DNA of 52,528 bases, taken from NCBI GenBank assembly GCA_021783995.1, contig JAJXTH010000014.1:1-52528 (forward strand), in the 5' to 3' direction. The DNA comes from Pseudomonadota bacterium (GTDB taxonomy: Bacteria > Pseudomonadota > Gammaproteobacteria > Burkholderiales > Gallionellaceae). The notes beneath the pieces are model-generated. The model worked only from the letters and a program-made list of their open reading frames with translations, ran no database searches and was not told where the DNA came from. The translations under genes were made by a program, and so were the position numbers. This document shows, in pieces, positions 36,683 through 47,092 of this stretch (the stretch's first letter is position 1; each line of letters begins with the position of its first letter).

Positions 36683-37981
36683 TCAGTTCCCCATCAGATC
36701 TGCAAATGACAAGACCTGATCGGTCACCTTGGCGCGCGCCATCACCCAATCCACCACGTTTTCTTCCAGCGCCAGATTCTCCAGTTCCTGGTATCTGGAA
36801 GGCTCTGCGTAGTGCCAGCGCACCACCTCTTCCGGATGTTCGAAATTCTGCGCATAGTCCTCGACCAGCGCACGAACCTTTTCCGGCGCAGCCTTGAGCT
36901 GGTGCTTCTCCACCAGATCGGCCAGGATCAGGCCCAGCTTGACGCGTTTTTCAGCGCGTTCGCGGAACAATTCTGGAGGCAGATGCGAACCCTTTTTCAT
37001 CATGCCCCGCTGCTCCATTTCCTCCGCCGTCTGACGCATCAAATTATGCATTTCCCATTCGACCAACGCACGAGGCAGATCAAACTGTGCAACATTGAGA
37101 AGCGCATCCATCGCCGCGTCCTTGTTGCGTCCTTTCAGGCGACGCGCGGCTTCGCGCGCCAGATTGCTGCGCACCTCATCTTTCAGACGGCTGACATCGC
37201 CATCTGCGATGCCGACGGACTTTGCAAATTCCGCATCCAGTTCGGGCAACACCTGGGCCTCGACGCTCTTCAATGTGATCTGGAATGTTACCTTTTTACC
37301 AGCCACATCCTTGCCGTGATAGTTCTCCGGGAAGGTCATGTCGAAAGACTTGGTTTCACCGATATTCATGCCTACGATAGCATCTTCGAATTCTTTCAGC
37401 ATGCGGCCGGAACCCAGGGTAACCGGATAATCCTTCGCCTCTCCGCCTTCGAATGGTTTGCCATCGAGCGTGCCCGCGAAATCGATCGTCACCTTGTCTT
37501 CGTTCTCCGCCTTGCGCGTCACAGCAGCATAGGTCGCGCGCTGTTTGCGCAGCGTTGCGATGGTGCTGTCCACATCCGCATCGCTCAGTTCATAATTGGA
37601 ACGCACGACAGAGATGCCGGAGACATCGCCCAGAACCACTTCCGGATACACCTCGAAAGTCGCGCTGTATTCGATCTCGTCTGCATTCCAGTCGTTCGTC
37701 TTTACGGTGAACTCCGGATCTCCAGCGACTTTCAGGGACTGCGCCTCTACGGCCTCGACGAACGACTTCTGCAGCGCATCGCCAAGCGCTTCACGCCGCG
37801 CTTCCGTGCCATAATACTGCTCGAGTATCTTGCCCGGTATCTTGCCCGGGCGAAATCCGGCAATCTTTGCTGTCTTTCCGATGCGTTTTAGGCGGTCGGC
37901 CACCTGGCTGCTGACGGCCTGCTGGGGTATCTTCGCGCTCAGTCGACGCTCTAACGCGCTCACGGTTTCTACGCTGGTCAT
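36683..37981 (-). CDS. tig: Trigger factor
   Basis: A 432-residue ribosome-associated chaperone with prolyl isomerase activity. The ribosome-binding motif is GFRPGKIP (residues 43-50). The FKBP domain (about 160-245) includes [16 protein letters not shown]. The C-terminal helical arms are complete. First gene of tig-clpP-clpX; the 200-bp gap upstream must hold its promoter, but no clean match was found by eye. Confidence 0.97.
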   Translation of the reverse strand: MTSVETVSALERRLSAKIPQQAVSSQVADRLKRIGKTAKIAGFRPGKIPGKILEQYYGTEARREALGDALQKSFVEAVEAQSLKVAGDPEFTVKTNDWNADEIEYSATFEVYPEVVLGDVSGISVVRSNYELSDADVDSTIATLRKQRATYAAVTRKAENEDKVTIDFAGTLDGKPFEGGEAKDYPVTLGSGRMLKEFEDAIVGMNIGETKSFDMTFPENYHGKDVAGKKVTFQITLKSVEAQVLPELDAEFAKSVGIADGDVSRLKDEVRSNLAREAARRLKGRNKDAAMDALLNVAQFDLPRALVEWEMHNLMRQTAEEMEQRGMMKKGSHLPPELFRERAEKRVKLGLILADLVEKHQLKAAPEKVRALVEDYAQNFEHPEEVVRWHYAEPSRYQELENLALEENVVDWVMARAKVTDQVLSFADLMGN

Positions 37982-38165
37982 GCTCTAAGTATCCTTGAAT
38001 GTGAATTTGAATGGGTCAGCGCCGGGGGAGAAAATGCGATCACGACTTGCAAGTCATTGAATCAACTTTTCAAATCAGCGCCTACGCGGCTACTGTTTCG
38101 CCGCGTGTGCTTCTGCCCAGCGCCTGTTCCCGAACGATTGTAACAGAATCCTGATTTTCGAGCAT

Positions 38166-38191
38166 ATCGCAGGTATCAATCGCAGGTATCA
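38166..38191. repeat. 13-bp tandem duplication at a stop codon
   Basis: ATCGCAGGTATCA occurs twice head to tail (38166-38178, 38179-38191). The right copy includes the stop codon of the DUF2252 gene. Confidence 0.85.
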
Positions 38192-39397
38192 ATGCCATGA
38201 TCTCCCGGCCTTGTCGTACGCGCGCGCATATTTCTTCCAGTCGGAACGGATTTGTTTAGCCTGTTTGGCCGCCAGCTTCAGCAATCGCTCCTGCCAGTCC
38301 AGCCTGGCCCCGAACGCAATCCACTCGTCCGCGATCGCGGACCCGCTTCTGCCTCCGCTGCGCAAATGGCTCCAGGCGATGATATGCCCCATGCTGTTCA
38401 CCACCTGCTCCAGCCTTTTCAGTTTGCCATTCCATCCGGGAAGCGCCAGCCTGTCTGCCGTCGGCTGCAAGCCCTTGAGCAGAAATGGCTGTCCCTCAAA
38501 ACTGACAGCAGACAGAAATGCGGGGGAAATCGCCTGCGCCCACCGCTGCACACTTGCCACGCGGTGCGCTTCGCTTTCCCATGAAGGCTGCCTGTACGCA
38601 ACATAGGGTGAAAGCGCGCTGGGTATGGCCTGCTTCAGGTCTAGCAAAAAATTCTCGTCGGGGCTGCCGCGCCCTTCGATCAGTATCACATACCGCGCAA
38701 GACCCAGACTGCCCGTCCCAGCGATGCGCCTTGCGGCATCAATGGGGCGATAGAATTCGGGGCGCTCCTGTCCGCGCGCATATTCCTCGACAAAGGCCAT
38801 GACTCGCGCCTTTTCCTCTGGCGTCAATTCCAGCGCGTGCCTTCCATCCGCCCTGATGCTGCGCACCCCCTTGCGCACGCGAGTCCGGCTGTTAAGAAAG
38901 GCCTTCCTGCGCCGCAGTCTCAAAGGATTGAGCAGGCTCCTGATCATCCCACTGGCTGTATCGCGCTCGAGCCACCTAGCCTTGCCCGCGATCAGCGCTG
39001 CAGAATAGCTGGCAAGACCGGTCCGACAAAGTCTTTCGGCGTCTATCTCCGGCAAATCCAGAGTGTCTGCAGCAACCAGGATACTAGCCAACCAGCGCCC
39101 CAGTTCCCATGTTGCAGGCGCGAGCACCGCCTCATCGAAATCGTTCATGTCGAAATAAACCAGCCGGTTATCGCCCTTGTAACTGCCGAAGTTCTCAAGA
39201 TGCAGATCGCCGCATATCCAGGCTAATGGCGCATCGTTCAGCTTCACGTCATGAAGCGGCCAGTTAGCGTAATAAAGATGGCAACTGCCTCGCATGAAAG
39301 AAAAAGTGTTCTCGCGCATCGCGCGGTACTTCATCGCAACCCTTTCCGCTTCACGGCCCTCGTTGTATTTGAGGATGGAATCGACGATCTCGCTCAT
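38189..39397 (-). CDS. DUF2252 family protein
   Basis: A 402-residue cytoplasmic protein of the DUF2252 family, which has distant similarity to aminoglycoside-phosphotransferase/protein-kinase folds. The diagnostic run WICGDLHLENFGSYKG holds the HxEN element resembling a catalytic loop, followed by YFDMNDFDEA which resembles a metal-binding DFD. No activity is established for the family. An open frame extends to 39532, but AAGGTG precedes the ATG at 39397, and similarity starts there. Divergent from the NRPS gene across 140 bp, so the two may share control. Confidence 0.82.
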   Translation of the reverse strand: MSEIVDSILKYNEGREAERVAMKYRAMRENTFSFMRGSCHLYYANWPLHDVKLNDAPLAWICGDLHLENFGSYKGDNRLVYFDMNDFDEAVLAPATWELGRWLASILVAADTLDLPEIDAERLCRTGLASYSAALIAGKARWLERDTASGMIRSLLNPLRLRRRKAFLNSRTRVRKGVRSIRADGRHALELTPEEKARVMAFVEEYARGQERPEFYRPIDAARRIAGTGSLGLARYVILIEGRGSPDENFLLDLKQAIPSALSPYVAYRQPSWESEAHRVASVQRWAQAISPAFLSAVSFEGQPFLLKGLQPTADRLALPGWNGKLKRLEQVVNSMGHIIAWSHLRSGGRSGSAIADEWIAFGARLDWQERLLKLAAKQAKQIRSDWKKYARAYDKAGRSWH

Positions 39398-39537
39398 GTC
39401 TTCACCTTTGCATAATTCCGTTTTGACCTGCGCATATCGTACTCCAATCTGCAGATTATGAAATGGTTCTGGCTGCATGGTAAGATTCAAGGACAAAGAC
39501 AGCCCCCTGCCTTTATCCATCTCGAGATTCAAGACCT

Positions 39538-42500
39538 ATGATTTTGCGTGGACCGCACCGCCCTGATCTGCTGCAATCCGAAACGCTGCCCGACATCTTT
39601 GAAGCCACTGCACGCAGGGTACCGGACAAGACTGCGCTGATTTCTGGCACACAAACCCTGAGCTATGCAGAACTCGATGTAGCCGCAGACAGACTGGCAA
39701 GCCGCCTGATTGCCAAGGGCATAGGCGCAGGTCAGATCGTGGGCTTGTGGCTGCCGCGCGGCATCGACCTCCTGACGGCACAGCTGGCCATCTGCAAGGC
39801 AGGAGCCGCCTGGCTGCCCTTCGATGCCGACACGCCTGCTGCCAGAATAAATGATTGCCTTTCGGATGCGCAAAGCCCGGGACTGCTCACCTGCCGGTCA
39901 TTTTTGCCGCAACTCGAAGGCCATGCGCTTCTCTGCTGGGCCATCGAGGACCTGCTCGAATCGGATACCCCCGATGCGCGCAGAGGCTGCGACTTCGGCC
40001 CCGACAGCCCTGCCTATGCAATATACACTTCAGGCTCGACTGGAAAGCCCAAGGGAATTCTGATCAGCCAGCGCAGCATCTGTCACTTCCTGCGCAGCGA
40101 GAACGAAGTGCTGGGCGTATTTGGTGATGACAGGGTCTATCAGGGTTTTTCCGTTGCTTTCGACATGTCATTCGAAGAGATATGGATAGCCTATCTGGTC
40201 GGCGCGACCCTCTGGCTTGCGCCTCGCGAGATCACGGGAGATCCGGATGCGCTGATCCGGGCACTCGAGGAGAATCACATCAGCGTTCTGCATGCGGTAC
40301 CCACGCTGCTTGCACTCTTCCCGCGCGACATTCCATCGCTCAGGCTGATCAATCTGGGGGGAGAAATGTGCCCGCAGGCGCTGGCCGATCGATGGGCAGC
40401 GCATGCGCTTTACAACACCTATGGCCCGACCGAGGCCACGGTATCGGCAAGCCTTGCAAGATTGCAGAAGGGGATGCCCGTCACGATAGGAAAACCGCTG
40501 CCCAACTACGGCCTGCTCGTGGTGGACAACGATCTCGGGCTTACCCCGCAAGGGGAAACAGGCGAACTCTGCATCATGGGACCTGGCGTCTCTGACGGCT
40601 ATCTCGGCCGACCCGAGCTCACTGCGGAAAAATTCCTTGCCAATCCTTATGCAAAAGGAGATCACGAAGCACGCCTTTATCGCACAGGCGATCTGGCGCG
40701 CATCGATGAATCCGGCAATGTCCATTGCCTGGGCCGCGTCGACGACCAGGTCAAGATACGCGGCTTCCGCGTCGAACTCGGAGAGATCGAGGCTGTGCTC
40801 GCGAAGGAACCCGGCATTGCAACGGCCGCAGTGATCATGAAGGAAGTTGACGGCGTGGAGCAGCTCATCGCCTATTATGTCGTTGCTGCGCAAACACCTG
40901 CATCGACACTGCGCAAGAATCTCGCTGCAAAGCTTCCGCCCTACATGGTGCCTGCTCTCTTCGAGGAAGTGAAGACGATGCCCCGTTTGACTTCAGGAAA
41001 GATAGACAGGAAGGCGCTGCGCGCGCTGGAGCTTGAAACTGCGGGCCAGCCCGATGAGTCGGACACGCCAAAGACTGATGCCGAAGCCGCGTTGTTTTCC
41101 GCCCTGCATCGCCTCTTCCCAGGACAGCAACTCAAGCGCACTGCGGATTTCTTTGCCGACCTGGGGGGACATTCGCTGCTTGCTGCGCGGCTTGTGTCCC
41201 ATTTGCGCGAGGATGCGCGTTTTGCCAACGCTACGGTGCACGACATCTATACGCACCGCCAGCTAGGCGTCATCGCAGAGACTCTGGCAAAAAAACAGCT
41301 GCAAGCCATCGACATCGCCATCGACATCGCAGAAACGCCCAGACTGCGCCGCATCCTTTGCAGCCTTGCCCAGGCCACGGCCATCCCTCCGCTGGTGTGC
41401 CTCAAGATGGCGCAATGGCTCTCCCCCTTCTTCACCTATCACTATTTCACGGGCGATCCTGGCGACACGATGACGCGCGCGATATTCGCATCTCTGCTCG
41501 TCTACCTGATCGCCAATGTCGGCAGTTTCTTCTTCGCGATCTCGGCAAAATGGCTGATCGTGGGCAGGGTCAAGGCCGGGCGCTATCCGCTTTGGGGCTT
41601 CATGTATTTCCGCTGGTGGCTCGCGGACCGGATATGCGAGGTTCCTCCGCGCCATCTCCTGTCGGGCTCATCGCTCAACGGAATGTATCTGAGGGCGCTC
41701 GGCGCAAAAGTCGGCAAGGACACGCTGATAGGCGCGCTGTCGATACGCGCGCCCGACCTGCTCGAAATCGGCAACGGCGTCTCCATAGGCTCATCCGTGA
41801 ACCTGGAAAACGTCAGGGTCGAAGGCAATGAACTGATCATGGGCAGTATCAGCATAGGCGATGAAGCCGTGGTCGACTCCTATGCAGTGATGGAAGGAGA
41901 AAGCTCGATAGCCGAATATGCGCATCTTGGCGGCCTGTCCTCGCTTGCTGCCGGACAACATGTGCCCCCTGCGCAGCGCTGGGAAGGCGCGCCTGCGCGT
42001 TTCTCGGCCGCCACTGACATCCAGGGAAGAAGGCCACGCGTTGCGGTATCAAGACTGCGCACTGCGATGGAAGCGCTGTTCTATTTCCTGGGGGCGAACC
42101 TGGTTGCGATCGTGTTCTTCCTGCCGGTGTTCCCGAGCTTCATCCTGATAGACTGGCTGGATGGCCGCTGGCTCAATATCGCCGATGCGCATGTCGCGCC
42201 ATTCAGCGCATTCTTCACCTATCTCACACTGTCGATACCCGCGAGCGCCGTGCTCGTGATCGCAACCATACTTGCCTCGACAGGATTCCGCTATCTCGTC
42301 CTGCCCAGGCTCAAGGAGGGAAGCTGGTCCGTGCACAGCATGGTTTATTTCAGCAAGTGGCTGAGCAATCAGATACAGGAATCCAGCCTTTTTGCGCTGC
42401 ACGGCCTTTATGCCACGGTGTATGCACCCTGGTGGTATCGCCTGCTCGGCGCCCGCGTAGGCAAGGGGACCGAGATTTCGACAGCCCTGGGCGTTGTGCC

Positions 42501-43488
42501 TGACATGCTTACCATAGGCACAGACAGTTTCGTCGCCGACGGCGTGATGTTGGGCGATGAACGCATCGAAGGCGGATGGATGAGCTTGCGCCCCACCGTC
42601 ATCGGCAACCGCACCTTCCTCGGAAACGGCGCTTTCGTGCCAGACGGCAGCATATTGCCTGACGATGTGCTGATCGGCGTGCAATCCGGCGTACCCGAAA
42701 ACGGGCGCATGAAACCCGGCGACACCTGGGTCGGCAACCTTCCCATCATCTTGCCGGCACGCGAACAATTCGAAGGATATGACAAGCGCCTCACATTCGA
42801 GCCCGGCATCTTGCGACGCATCAGCCGCAGCATCGTGGAAGGGCTGCGCATCGTGATGCCCATGGCTGTGGTCATCGCGGTAGGATATCTCACGGTCGCA
42901 CTGGTGATGCCGCTTGCAAGCGCGGGGCTGTTCTGGGATACCGTGATCGCACTTTCCCTGGCAGGCTTCCTCTACGGCATTGGCTCTTTTCTCTTCGTCG
43001 TTCTTTTGAAGTGGCTGATCATCGGCCGCTACCGTCCACGCTCGGTACCCATGTGGACCTCGTTCGTCTGGGGAAGCGAGGCGATCACGAATCTCTACGA
43101 ATCCATAGCAGTACCGAATTTCGTGGGCTTCCTGCGTGGCACCCCCATGCTGCCTCCCTGCATGCGACTTTTGGGCTGCAGAATGGGCAAGGGCATCTAC
43201 ATGGACACGACCTTCCTCACCGAGTTCGACTGCGTGAGCATAGGCGACTACGCTGCGCTCAATGGATGGAGCGGCCCGCAGACCCATCTCTTCGAAGACC
43301 GCATCATGAAGATAGGCGATGTGAGCATAGGCCGCGGCGTCACGTTAGGCCCCCGCGCCATCATCCTTTATGGCGCGCACATAGGCGATGGCGCAACGCT
43401 GGGTCCGTTGACGCTGATCCTGAAGGGCGAGAACATTCCGGGCGGAACGCGCTGGACAGGGTCGCCCTCAGAGCCGTGGAGCAGGTGA
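39538..43488 (+). CDS. Pls/PosA-type single-module NRPS, predicted poly(amino acid) synthetase
   Basis: A 1316-residue membrane NRPS. Adenylation domain, residues 15-500: A3 YTSGSTGKPKG (163-173), NTYGPTEAT (293-301), A8 YRTGD near 381, catalytic K488. Carrier domain with Ser546 in LGGHS. Then three repeats of two membrane helices plus a left-handed beta-helix-like (hexapeptide) domain at about 620-830, 840-1080 and 1100-1316. There is no classical condensation or thioesterase domain. This is the architecture of epsilon-poly-lysine synthetase (Pls) and the Pls/PosA family, in which the three tandem C-terminal domains join activated monomers and set chain length. Aligning by hand to GrsA gives a code D-M-E-H-I-L-T-V-S-K; Glu at position 239 hints at a basic monomer, weakly. 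A weak ribosome site precedes the ATG. Confidence 0.88.
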   Translation: MILRGPHRPDLLQSETLPDIFEATARRVPDKTALISGTQTLSYAELDVAADRLASRLIAKGIGAGQIVGLWLPRGIDLLTAQLAICKAGAAWLPFDADTPAARINDCLSDAQSPGLLTCRSFLPQLEGHALLCWAIEDLLESDTPDARRGCDFGPDSPAYAIYTSGSTGKPKGILISQRSICHFLRSENEVLGVFGDDRVYQGFSVAFDMSFEEIWIAYLVGATLWLAPREITGDPDALIRALEENHISVLHAVPTLLALFPRDIPSLRLINLGGEMCPQALADRWAAHALYNTYGPTEATVSASLARLQKGMPVTIGKPLPNYGLLVVDNDLGLTPQGETGELCIMGPGVSDGYLGRPELTAEKFLANPYAKGDHEARLYRTGDLARIDESGNVHCLGRVDDQVKIRGFRVELGEIEAVLAKEPGIATAAVIMKEVDGVEQLIAYYVVAAQTPASTLRKNLAAKLPPYMVPALFEEVKTMPRLTSGKIDRKALRALELETAGQPDESDTPKTDAEAALFSALHRLFPGQQLKRTADFFADLGGHSLLAARLVSHLREDARFANATVHDIYTHRQLGVIAETLAKKQLQAIDIAIDIAETPRLRRILCSLAQATAIPPLVCLKMAQWLSPFFTYHYFTGDPGDTMTRAIFASLLVYLIANVGSFFFAISAKWLIVGRVKAGRYPLWGFMYFRWWLADRICEVPPRHLLSGSSLNGMYLRALGAKVGKDTLIGALSIRAPDLLEIGNGVSIGSSVNLENVRVEGNELIMGSISIGDEAVVDSYAVMEGESSIAEYAHLGGLSSLAAGQHVPPAQRWEGAPARFSAATDIQGRRPRVAVSRLRTAMEALFYFLGANLVAIVFFLPVFPSFILIDWLDGRWLNIADAHVAPFSAFFTYLTLSIPASAVLVIATILASTGFRYLVLPRLKEGSWSVHSMVYFSKWLSNQIQESSLFALHGLYATVYAPWWYRLLGARVGKGTEISTALGVVPDMLTIGTDSFVADGVMLGDERIEGGWMSLRPTVIGNRTFLGNGAFVPDGSILPDDVLIGVQSGVPENGRMKPGDTWVGNLPIILPAREQFEGYDKRLTFEPGILRRISRSIVEGLRIVMPMAVVIAVGYLTVALVMPLASAGLFWDTVIALSLAGFLYGIGSFLFVVLLKWLIIGRYRPRSVPMWTSFVWGSEAITNLYESIAVPNFVGFLRGTPMLPPCMRLLGCRMGKGIYMDTTFLTEFDCVSIGDYAALNGWSGPQTHLFEDRIMKIGDVSIGRGVTLGPRAIILYGAHIGDGATLGPLTLILKGENIPGGTRWTGSPSEPWSR

Positions 43489-44015
43489 TGCGCATCGAAG
43501 CCACAATCTGGCCTGCCAGCCCGACAAGCTTTGATCGCAACGGCATTGCGCTGATCCTGCTCGATATTGCCGCATGCAGAGCCGCTGCCCGCAAAGAGGC
43601 GAGAGAAGTCTTGAAAAATTCGGCAGCCCGACTGCTTGGCAAGGCCGGGATCGAACTCATCGAGACGCCACACGGGCCCAGGCTAGACGAAAGCGGCATC
43701 CATGTCAGCCTGAGCTATGTTGCGGACAAGGCGCTGATCGGCCTTTCGCACGCAGGACCGGTGGGTGTGGACATCGTCAGGATAGAACCCCTGCCCGGGA
43801 TCGATGCTCTGGCGAAGATCTATCTGCCATCATGCAGCGTGAGCAGTGATGCCGATTTTGCGCTGGCATGGGCAAGGATGGAAGCCTGCTGCAAGGCGCT
43901 GAATCTGCCGCTTGCCGAAATAGATGATGAAAGGAAAAACGCATATGCCGGATGCGACCTTCCGGAGTGCATGCAGATCGATGGCTACAGAATGGCTGTC
44001 GCGCTAGCGGCCTGA
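43488..44015 (+). CDS. 4'-phosphopantetheinyl transferase (Sfp-like)
   Basis: A 175-residue enzyme expected to put the phosphopantetheine arm on Ser546 of the upstream NRPS. The Mg2+-binding motif is VGVDIVRIEP, and WARMEACCKAL corresponds to the second Sfp motif (W-x-x-K-E-x-x-x-K), with Met in place of the first Lys. It is shorter than Sfp (about 220 residues). The ATG overlaps the NRPS stop by one base (TGATG), so the two are translationally coupled. The 3' end overlaps the convergent atpG by 12 bp. Confidence 0.8.
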   Translation: MRIEATIWPASPTSFDRNGIALILLDIAACRAAARKEAREVLKNSAARLLGKAGIELIETPHGPRLDESGIHVSLSYVADKALIGLSHAGPVGVDIVRIEPLPGIDALAKIYLPSCSVSSDADFALAWARMEACCKALNLPLAEIDDERKNAYAGCDLPECMQIDGYRMAVALAA

Positions 44016-44849
44016 TCCGGCCAGCAATTCATAACCCGCGATCACATCGAAGAGCTCCTCATCAATGCCTGTCTGACGCAGGTGATGAAAGTCCTGTTTC
44101 AGCGCATCGAGCAGCTCGTCTATGTTCTTTTCGGCGCGCCGCATCGCATTCAGGCGCGCCGCATTTTCGCTGGCCAGCGATTCTGTGGCTGCGCGAAACA
44201 GCGAGATGAAGATATATTCGCGAATCAGCGCCTCCAGCGTTCCCATTCCGATCACTTCAGGCAGATTTCTCGACGGCCATTGTTGCCTTAAGAGTTCACC
44301 CTGCCATGTCTCATCGAGAGGCAAGAGTCGCTGCATCACGGGTTCATAGGCCGAGTCAGCCTGAGGCTTGTTGTGGAATAGATACACCTGATCCGAATCG
44401 ATCGCGGAGAGTATGCGCCCTGTGATCCCGGTGATCGCCGCGATCGAATTCGGCGCAGCGAAAATCTTTTCTATCCCGAAGTCGGCAAGGTATCCCTGGA
44501 TGCGCTCGCCGACCACGAAAACATGCTTCTCCAGCGTGTTGCCCTTGAGATTTGCAACAACGAAATCGGCCAGCACCTCGTTGTACTGTCCCGCCAGCCC
44601 CTGGTCTGCGCCGAACACCACAACGCACAGCGACTTCGGGCTTGGCTGATATGCCTTGACCGCATTTTGACTCTGCAGGCAGGCGACCAGCCCGAGCTCC
44701 ACAGTGTGATAATAATCGTCAAGCGAGATCACCGCGCGCTCATACTGCGCGATGCTGGACGCAGCAAGCGCCTTCATGGTGCGCACCACAGAACCAAGCT
44801 CGGTTGCGCTGTCTATCTTGTGACGCAGGCTTTCGACGGTTTCGCTCAT
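44004..44849 (-). CDS. atpG: N-type ATPase gamma subunit
   Basis: A 281-residue central stalk subunit. The N-terminal helix has [29 protein letters not shown], and the C-terminal helix carries [17 protein letters not shown]. Both form the rotating coiled coil. Last gene of the atpDCQRBEFAG operon; the start overlaps the atpA stop by 4 bp. Sequence is divergent from housekeeping F-type gamma, as in other N-type operons. Confidence 0.88.
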   Translation of the reverse strand: MSETVESLRHKIDSATELGSVVRTMKALAASSIAQYERAVISLDDYYHTVELGLVACLQSQNAVKAYQPSPKSLCVVVFGADQGLAGQYNEVLADFVVANLKGNTLEKHVFVVGERIQGYLADFGIEKIFAAPNSIAAITGITGRILSAIDSDQVYLFHNKPQADSAYEPVMQRLLPLDETWQGELLRQQWPSRNLPEVIGMGTLEALIREYIFISLFRAATESLASENAARLNAMRRAEKNIDELLDALKQDFHHLRQTGIDEELFDVIAGYELLAGSGR

Positions 44850-46351
44850 TCTGTCTGGAACGGTGACAGTGCATTGCGCGCGATCTGCAATATCGATTCG
44901 CGATCGCGGTCATCCAGCCTCTCGACGGAGAAGAGTCGCTTGACGATTCCCTCTGGAATGTCAGCCTTGATAAGCGCGAATTCAGCATCGCGCATTTTTT
45001 CCAGCGGAATGCTGTCAAAGAGCCCTGCAGTCAGCGCAAGCAGAATGACGATCTGCGCCGGCACGGCAACAGGGGAAAACTCGGGCTGCATGAGGCAGCT
45101 GCGGATGCGCTTGCCGTGCTCTATGATCTTGCGGGTGCTCTCGTCGAGCTTGGTACCGAAGCGCGCAAAGGTTTCCAGCTCCTCGAACTGCGCATAGGCG
45201 AGCTTCAGGTCGCCTGCAACGGCAAGATATGCCGATCGCTGCGCCTTGCCTCCCACCCTTGAAACGGATTTTCCCACATCGACCGCAGGAAGGAGGCCCA
45301 GTTCGAAGAGTCTTGGGGAAAGATATATCTGCCCGTCGGTGATCGAGATCAGATTGGTCGGAATGTAGGCTGCCATGTTCTGGGCCTCCGTCTCTATGAT
45401 GGGCAATGCGGTGAGAGAGCCTCCGCCCAGTTCCTCTCTCAGATGGGTCGCGCGCTCGAGCAGCCTCGAATGTATGTAGAAGATGTCTCCGGGAAATGCC
45501 TCACGTCCGGGTGGGCGTCTCAGTAACAGCGAAAGCTCGCGGTAGGCGCGCGCATGATTGGTCAGGTCGTCATACACGATCAGCACGTCTCGCCCCGCTT
45601 CCATGAAATGCTCCGCGATGCTGGTCGCAGCATAGGGCGCAATATAGGCAAGCCCAGGAGGATCGTTACCCTCGGTCACCACGACCACGGTATATTCCAT
45701 CGCGCCGTTTTCGCGCAGGCTGGCTATCGTTTTTGCAACAGAGGATGCGCGCTGCCCGATCGCGCAATAAACGCACAGCACATCGCGCTGGTTCAAGATC
45801 GTGTCCACCGCGATTGCGGTCTTTCCGGTCTGCCTGTCGCCCAGTATCAGCTCGCGCTGCCCGCGCCCTATGGGCACCAGCGCATCCACGACCTTGATGC
45901 CTGTCTGCAGCGGCGCGGTGACCGGCGCGCGATCCATGATGTGGGGTGCAGGCCGTTCTATCGGCAATCGCTTGTCGAATATCACCTCGCCCTTTTCGTC
46001 CAGCGGACGCCCGAGCGGACTCACCACGCGACCTATGAGGCCGAACCCCACAGGCACATCCATCACATGCCCGCGCCGTTCGACTTCCGCACCCGCGTGC
46101 AACTGCGAGTAGTCGCCCAGCAGAACGGCGCCAATCTCGTCTTCATCGATGTTGAATGCGATGCCGTAAAGGTCCCCAGGGAATTTCAGCACTTCCTCGA
46201 AGCCCACGCCAGGCAAGCCTGAAACCCTGGCAATGCCTGTGGAAAGGCTCTCGACAGCCCCTGTTTCCTTCGCCCGCAAGTGCGGCGCGAAGTCCTGCTG
46301 CGCATGATCTATCGCGGCAAAGGCATCATCGAATGCATACTTGAGTTTCAT
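44846..46351 (-). CDS. atpA: N-type ATPase alpha subunit
   Basis: A 501-residue F1 alpha-type subunit. The P-loop is [11 protein letters not shown]. Other signatures are [21 protein letters not shown] and the alpha-specific [21 protein letters not shown]. It forms the regulatory nucleotide sites of the F1-like head. It overlaps atpF by 4 bp and atpG by 4 bp. Confidence 0.95.
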   Translation of the reverse strand: MKLKYAFDDAFAAIDHAQQDFAPHLRAKETGAVESLSTGIARVSGLPGVGFEEVLKFPGDLYGIAFNIDEDEIGAVLLGDYSQLHAGAEVERRGHVMDVPVGFGLIGRVVSPLGRPLDEKGEVIFDKRLPIERPAPHIMDRAPVTAPLQTGIKVVDALVPIGRGQRELILGDRQTGKTAIAVDTILNQRDVLCVYCAIGQRASSVAKTIASLRENGAMEYTVVVVTEGNDPPGLAYIAPYAATSIAEHFMEAGRDVLIVYDDLTNHARAYRELSLLLRRPPGREAFPGDIFYIHSRLLERATHLREELGGGSLTALPIIETEAQNMAAYIPTNLISITDGQIYLSPRLFELGLLPAVDVGKSVSRVGGKAQRSAYLAVAGDLKLAYAQFEELETFARFGTKLDESTRKIIEHGKRIRSCLMQPEFSPVAVPAQIVILLALTAGLFDSIPLEKMRDAEFALIKADIPEGIVKRLFSVERLDDRDRESILQIARNALSPFQTE

Positions 46352-47091
46352 CGATCAGACCCGCTCTGCGCCTTGAACAGCGCATCGACTTCCTTTTCCA
46401 GCATGCCGAGATAGTCGTCCACGCTCCATGCGATCTTCTGCCCATGCGCAACAAGCTCGATGCCCGAAACAAGCTCCGGCACAACCTCATAGCTTATTCC
46501 TACCGATGAAAATTCCCCGATCGCTTCCACTATCCTGGCCCGCGCGGTCTCTGGCAATTCGAATGCGCTCTTGACCAGAATTCCGGTCAGGTGCTTCTTT
46601 TCATCTGAGTTCATGGACTTCAGGTGCACGATGAAAACGTCCACCATGCGTTCTTCAAGAGCGGCGTCTGCAAGATCCTCGAGCGTCTTTTTCGCAATTG
46701 CGAGCACGCTTGCCTGCGTGCGCCTCGAAATCTCCCGCGACAGCGACTGATACTCGTCATCGAGCGATTTCCGGTTCTTCTCGCGCATGCTTGTAGCGTC
46801 GCTTCTCGCTTCGGACATCAGCTTCTCGCGCAATGCCGCCGCATCATCGATCGTCTTACGCAACAACTCGTCGCGCATGCCTTCAAGCTCATCGTTCTTG
46901 CGCCTGTATTCCTCGCGCTCGGCCAAAGCCTCCGTCTGCTTCTCCGCCGCATCGGCAAGCTCGGCTGCGATGCGTTTCTCGCGCGCGTCGAGCGCCTTCA
47001 ATATCGGCGCATACAAAAAACGCTTCAACAGCCATACCAGGATGAGGAAGTTGAATATCTGAGCGATAACGGTGAACCAGTCTATCAGCAT
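46348..47091 (-). CDS. atpF: N-type ATPase subunit b with fused delta-like tail
   Basis: A 247-residue stator subunit. One N-terminal membrane helix ([19 protein letters not shown]) is followed by a long charged coiled coil (35-160). A folded tail (about 165-240: [24 protein letters not shown] and [22 protein letters not shown]) resembles the C-terminal part of subunit delta. A separate delta gene is missing from the operon. Ordinary b is about 156 residues, so the extra length fits the b-delta arrangement of N-type ATPases. Confidence 0.88.
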   Translation of the reverse strand: MLIDWFTVIAQIFNFLILVWLLKRFLYAPILKALDAREKRIAAELADAAEKQTEALAEREEYRRKNDELEGMRDELLRKTIDDAAALREKLMSEARSDATSMREKNRKSLDDEYQSLSREISRRTQASVLAIAKKTLEDLADAALEERMVDVFIVHLKSMNSDEKKHLTGILVKSAFELPETARARIVEAIGEFSSVGISYEVVPELVSGIELVAHGQKIAWSVDDYLGMLEKEVDALFKAQSGSDR

Positions 47092-47092
47092 G

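Noticed and set aside
38041-38165. Heat-shock promoter before tig
   Set aside because: TTGCAAG is present but no CCCCATNT-like -10 at proper spacing; not supported.
42049-43287. 412-codon minus-strand open frame inside the NRPS
   Set aside because: Antisense to the hexapeptide-domain region, composition typical of a shadow frame.
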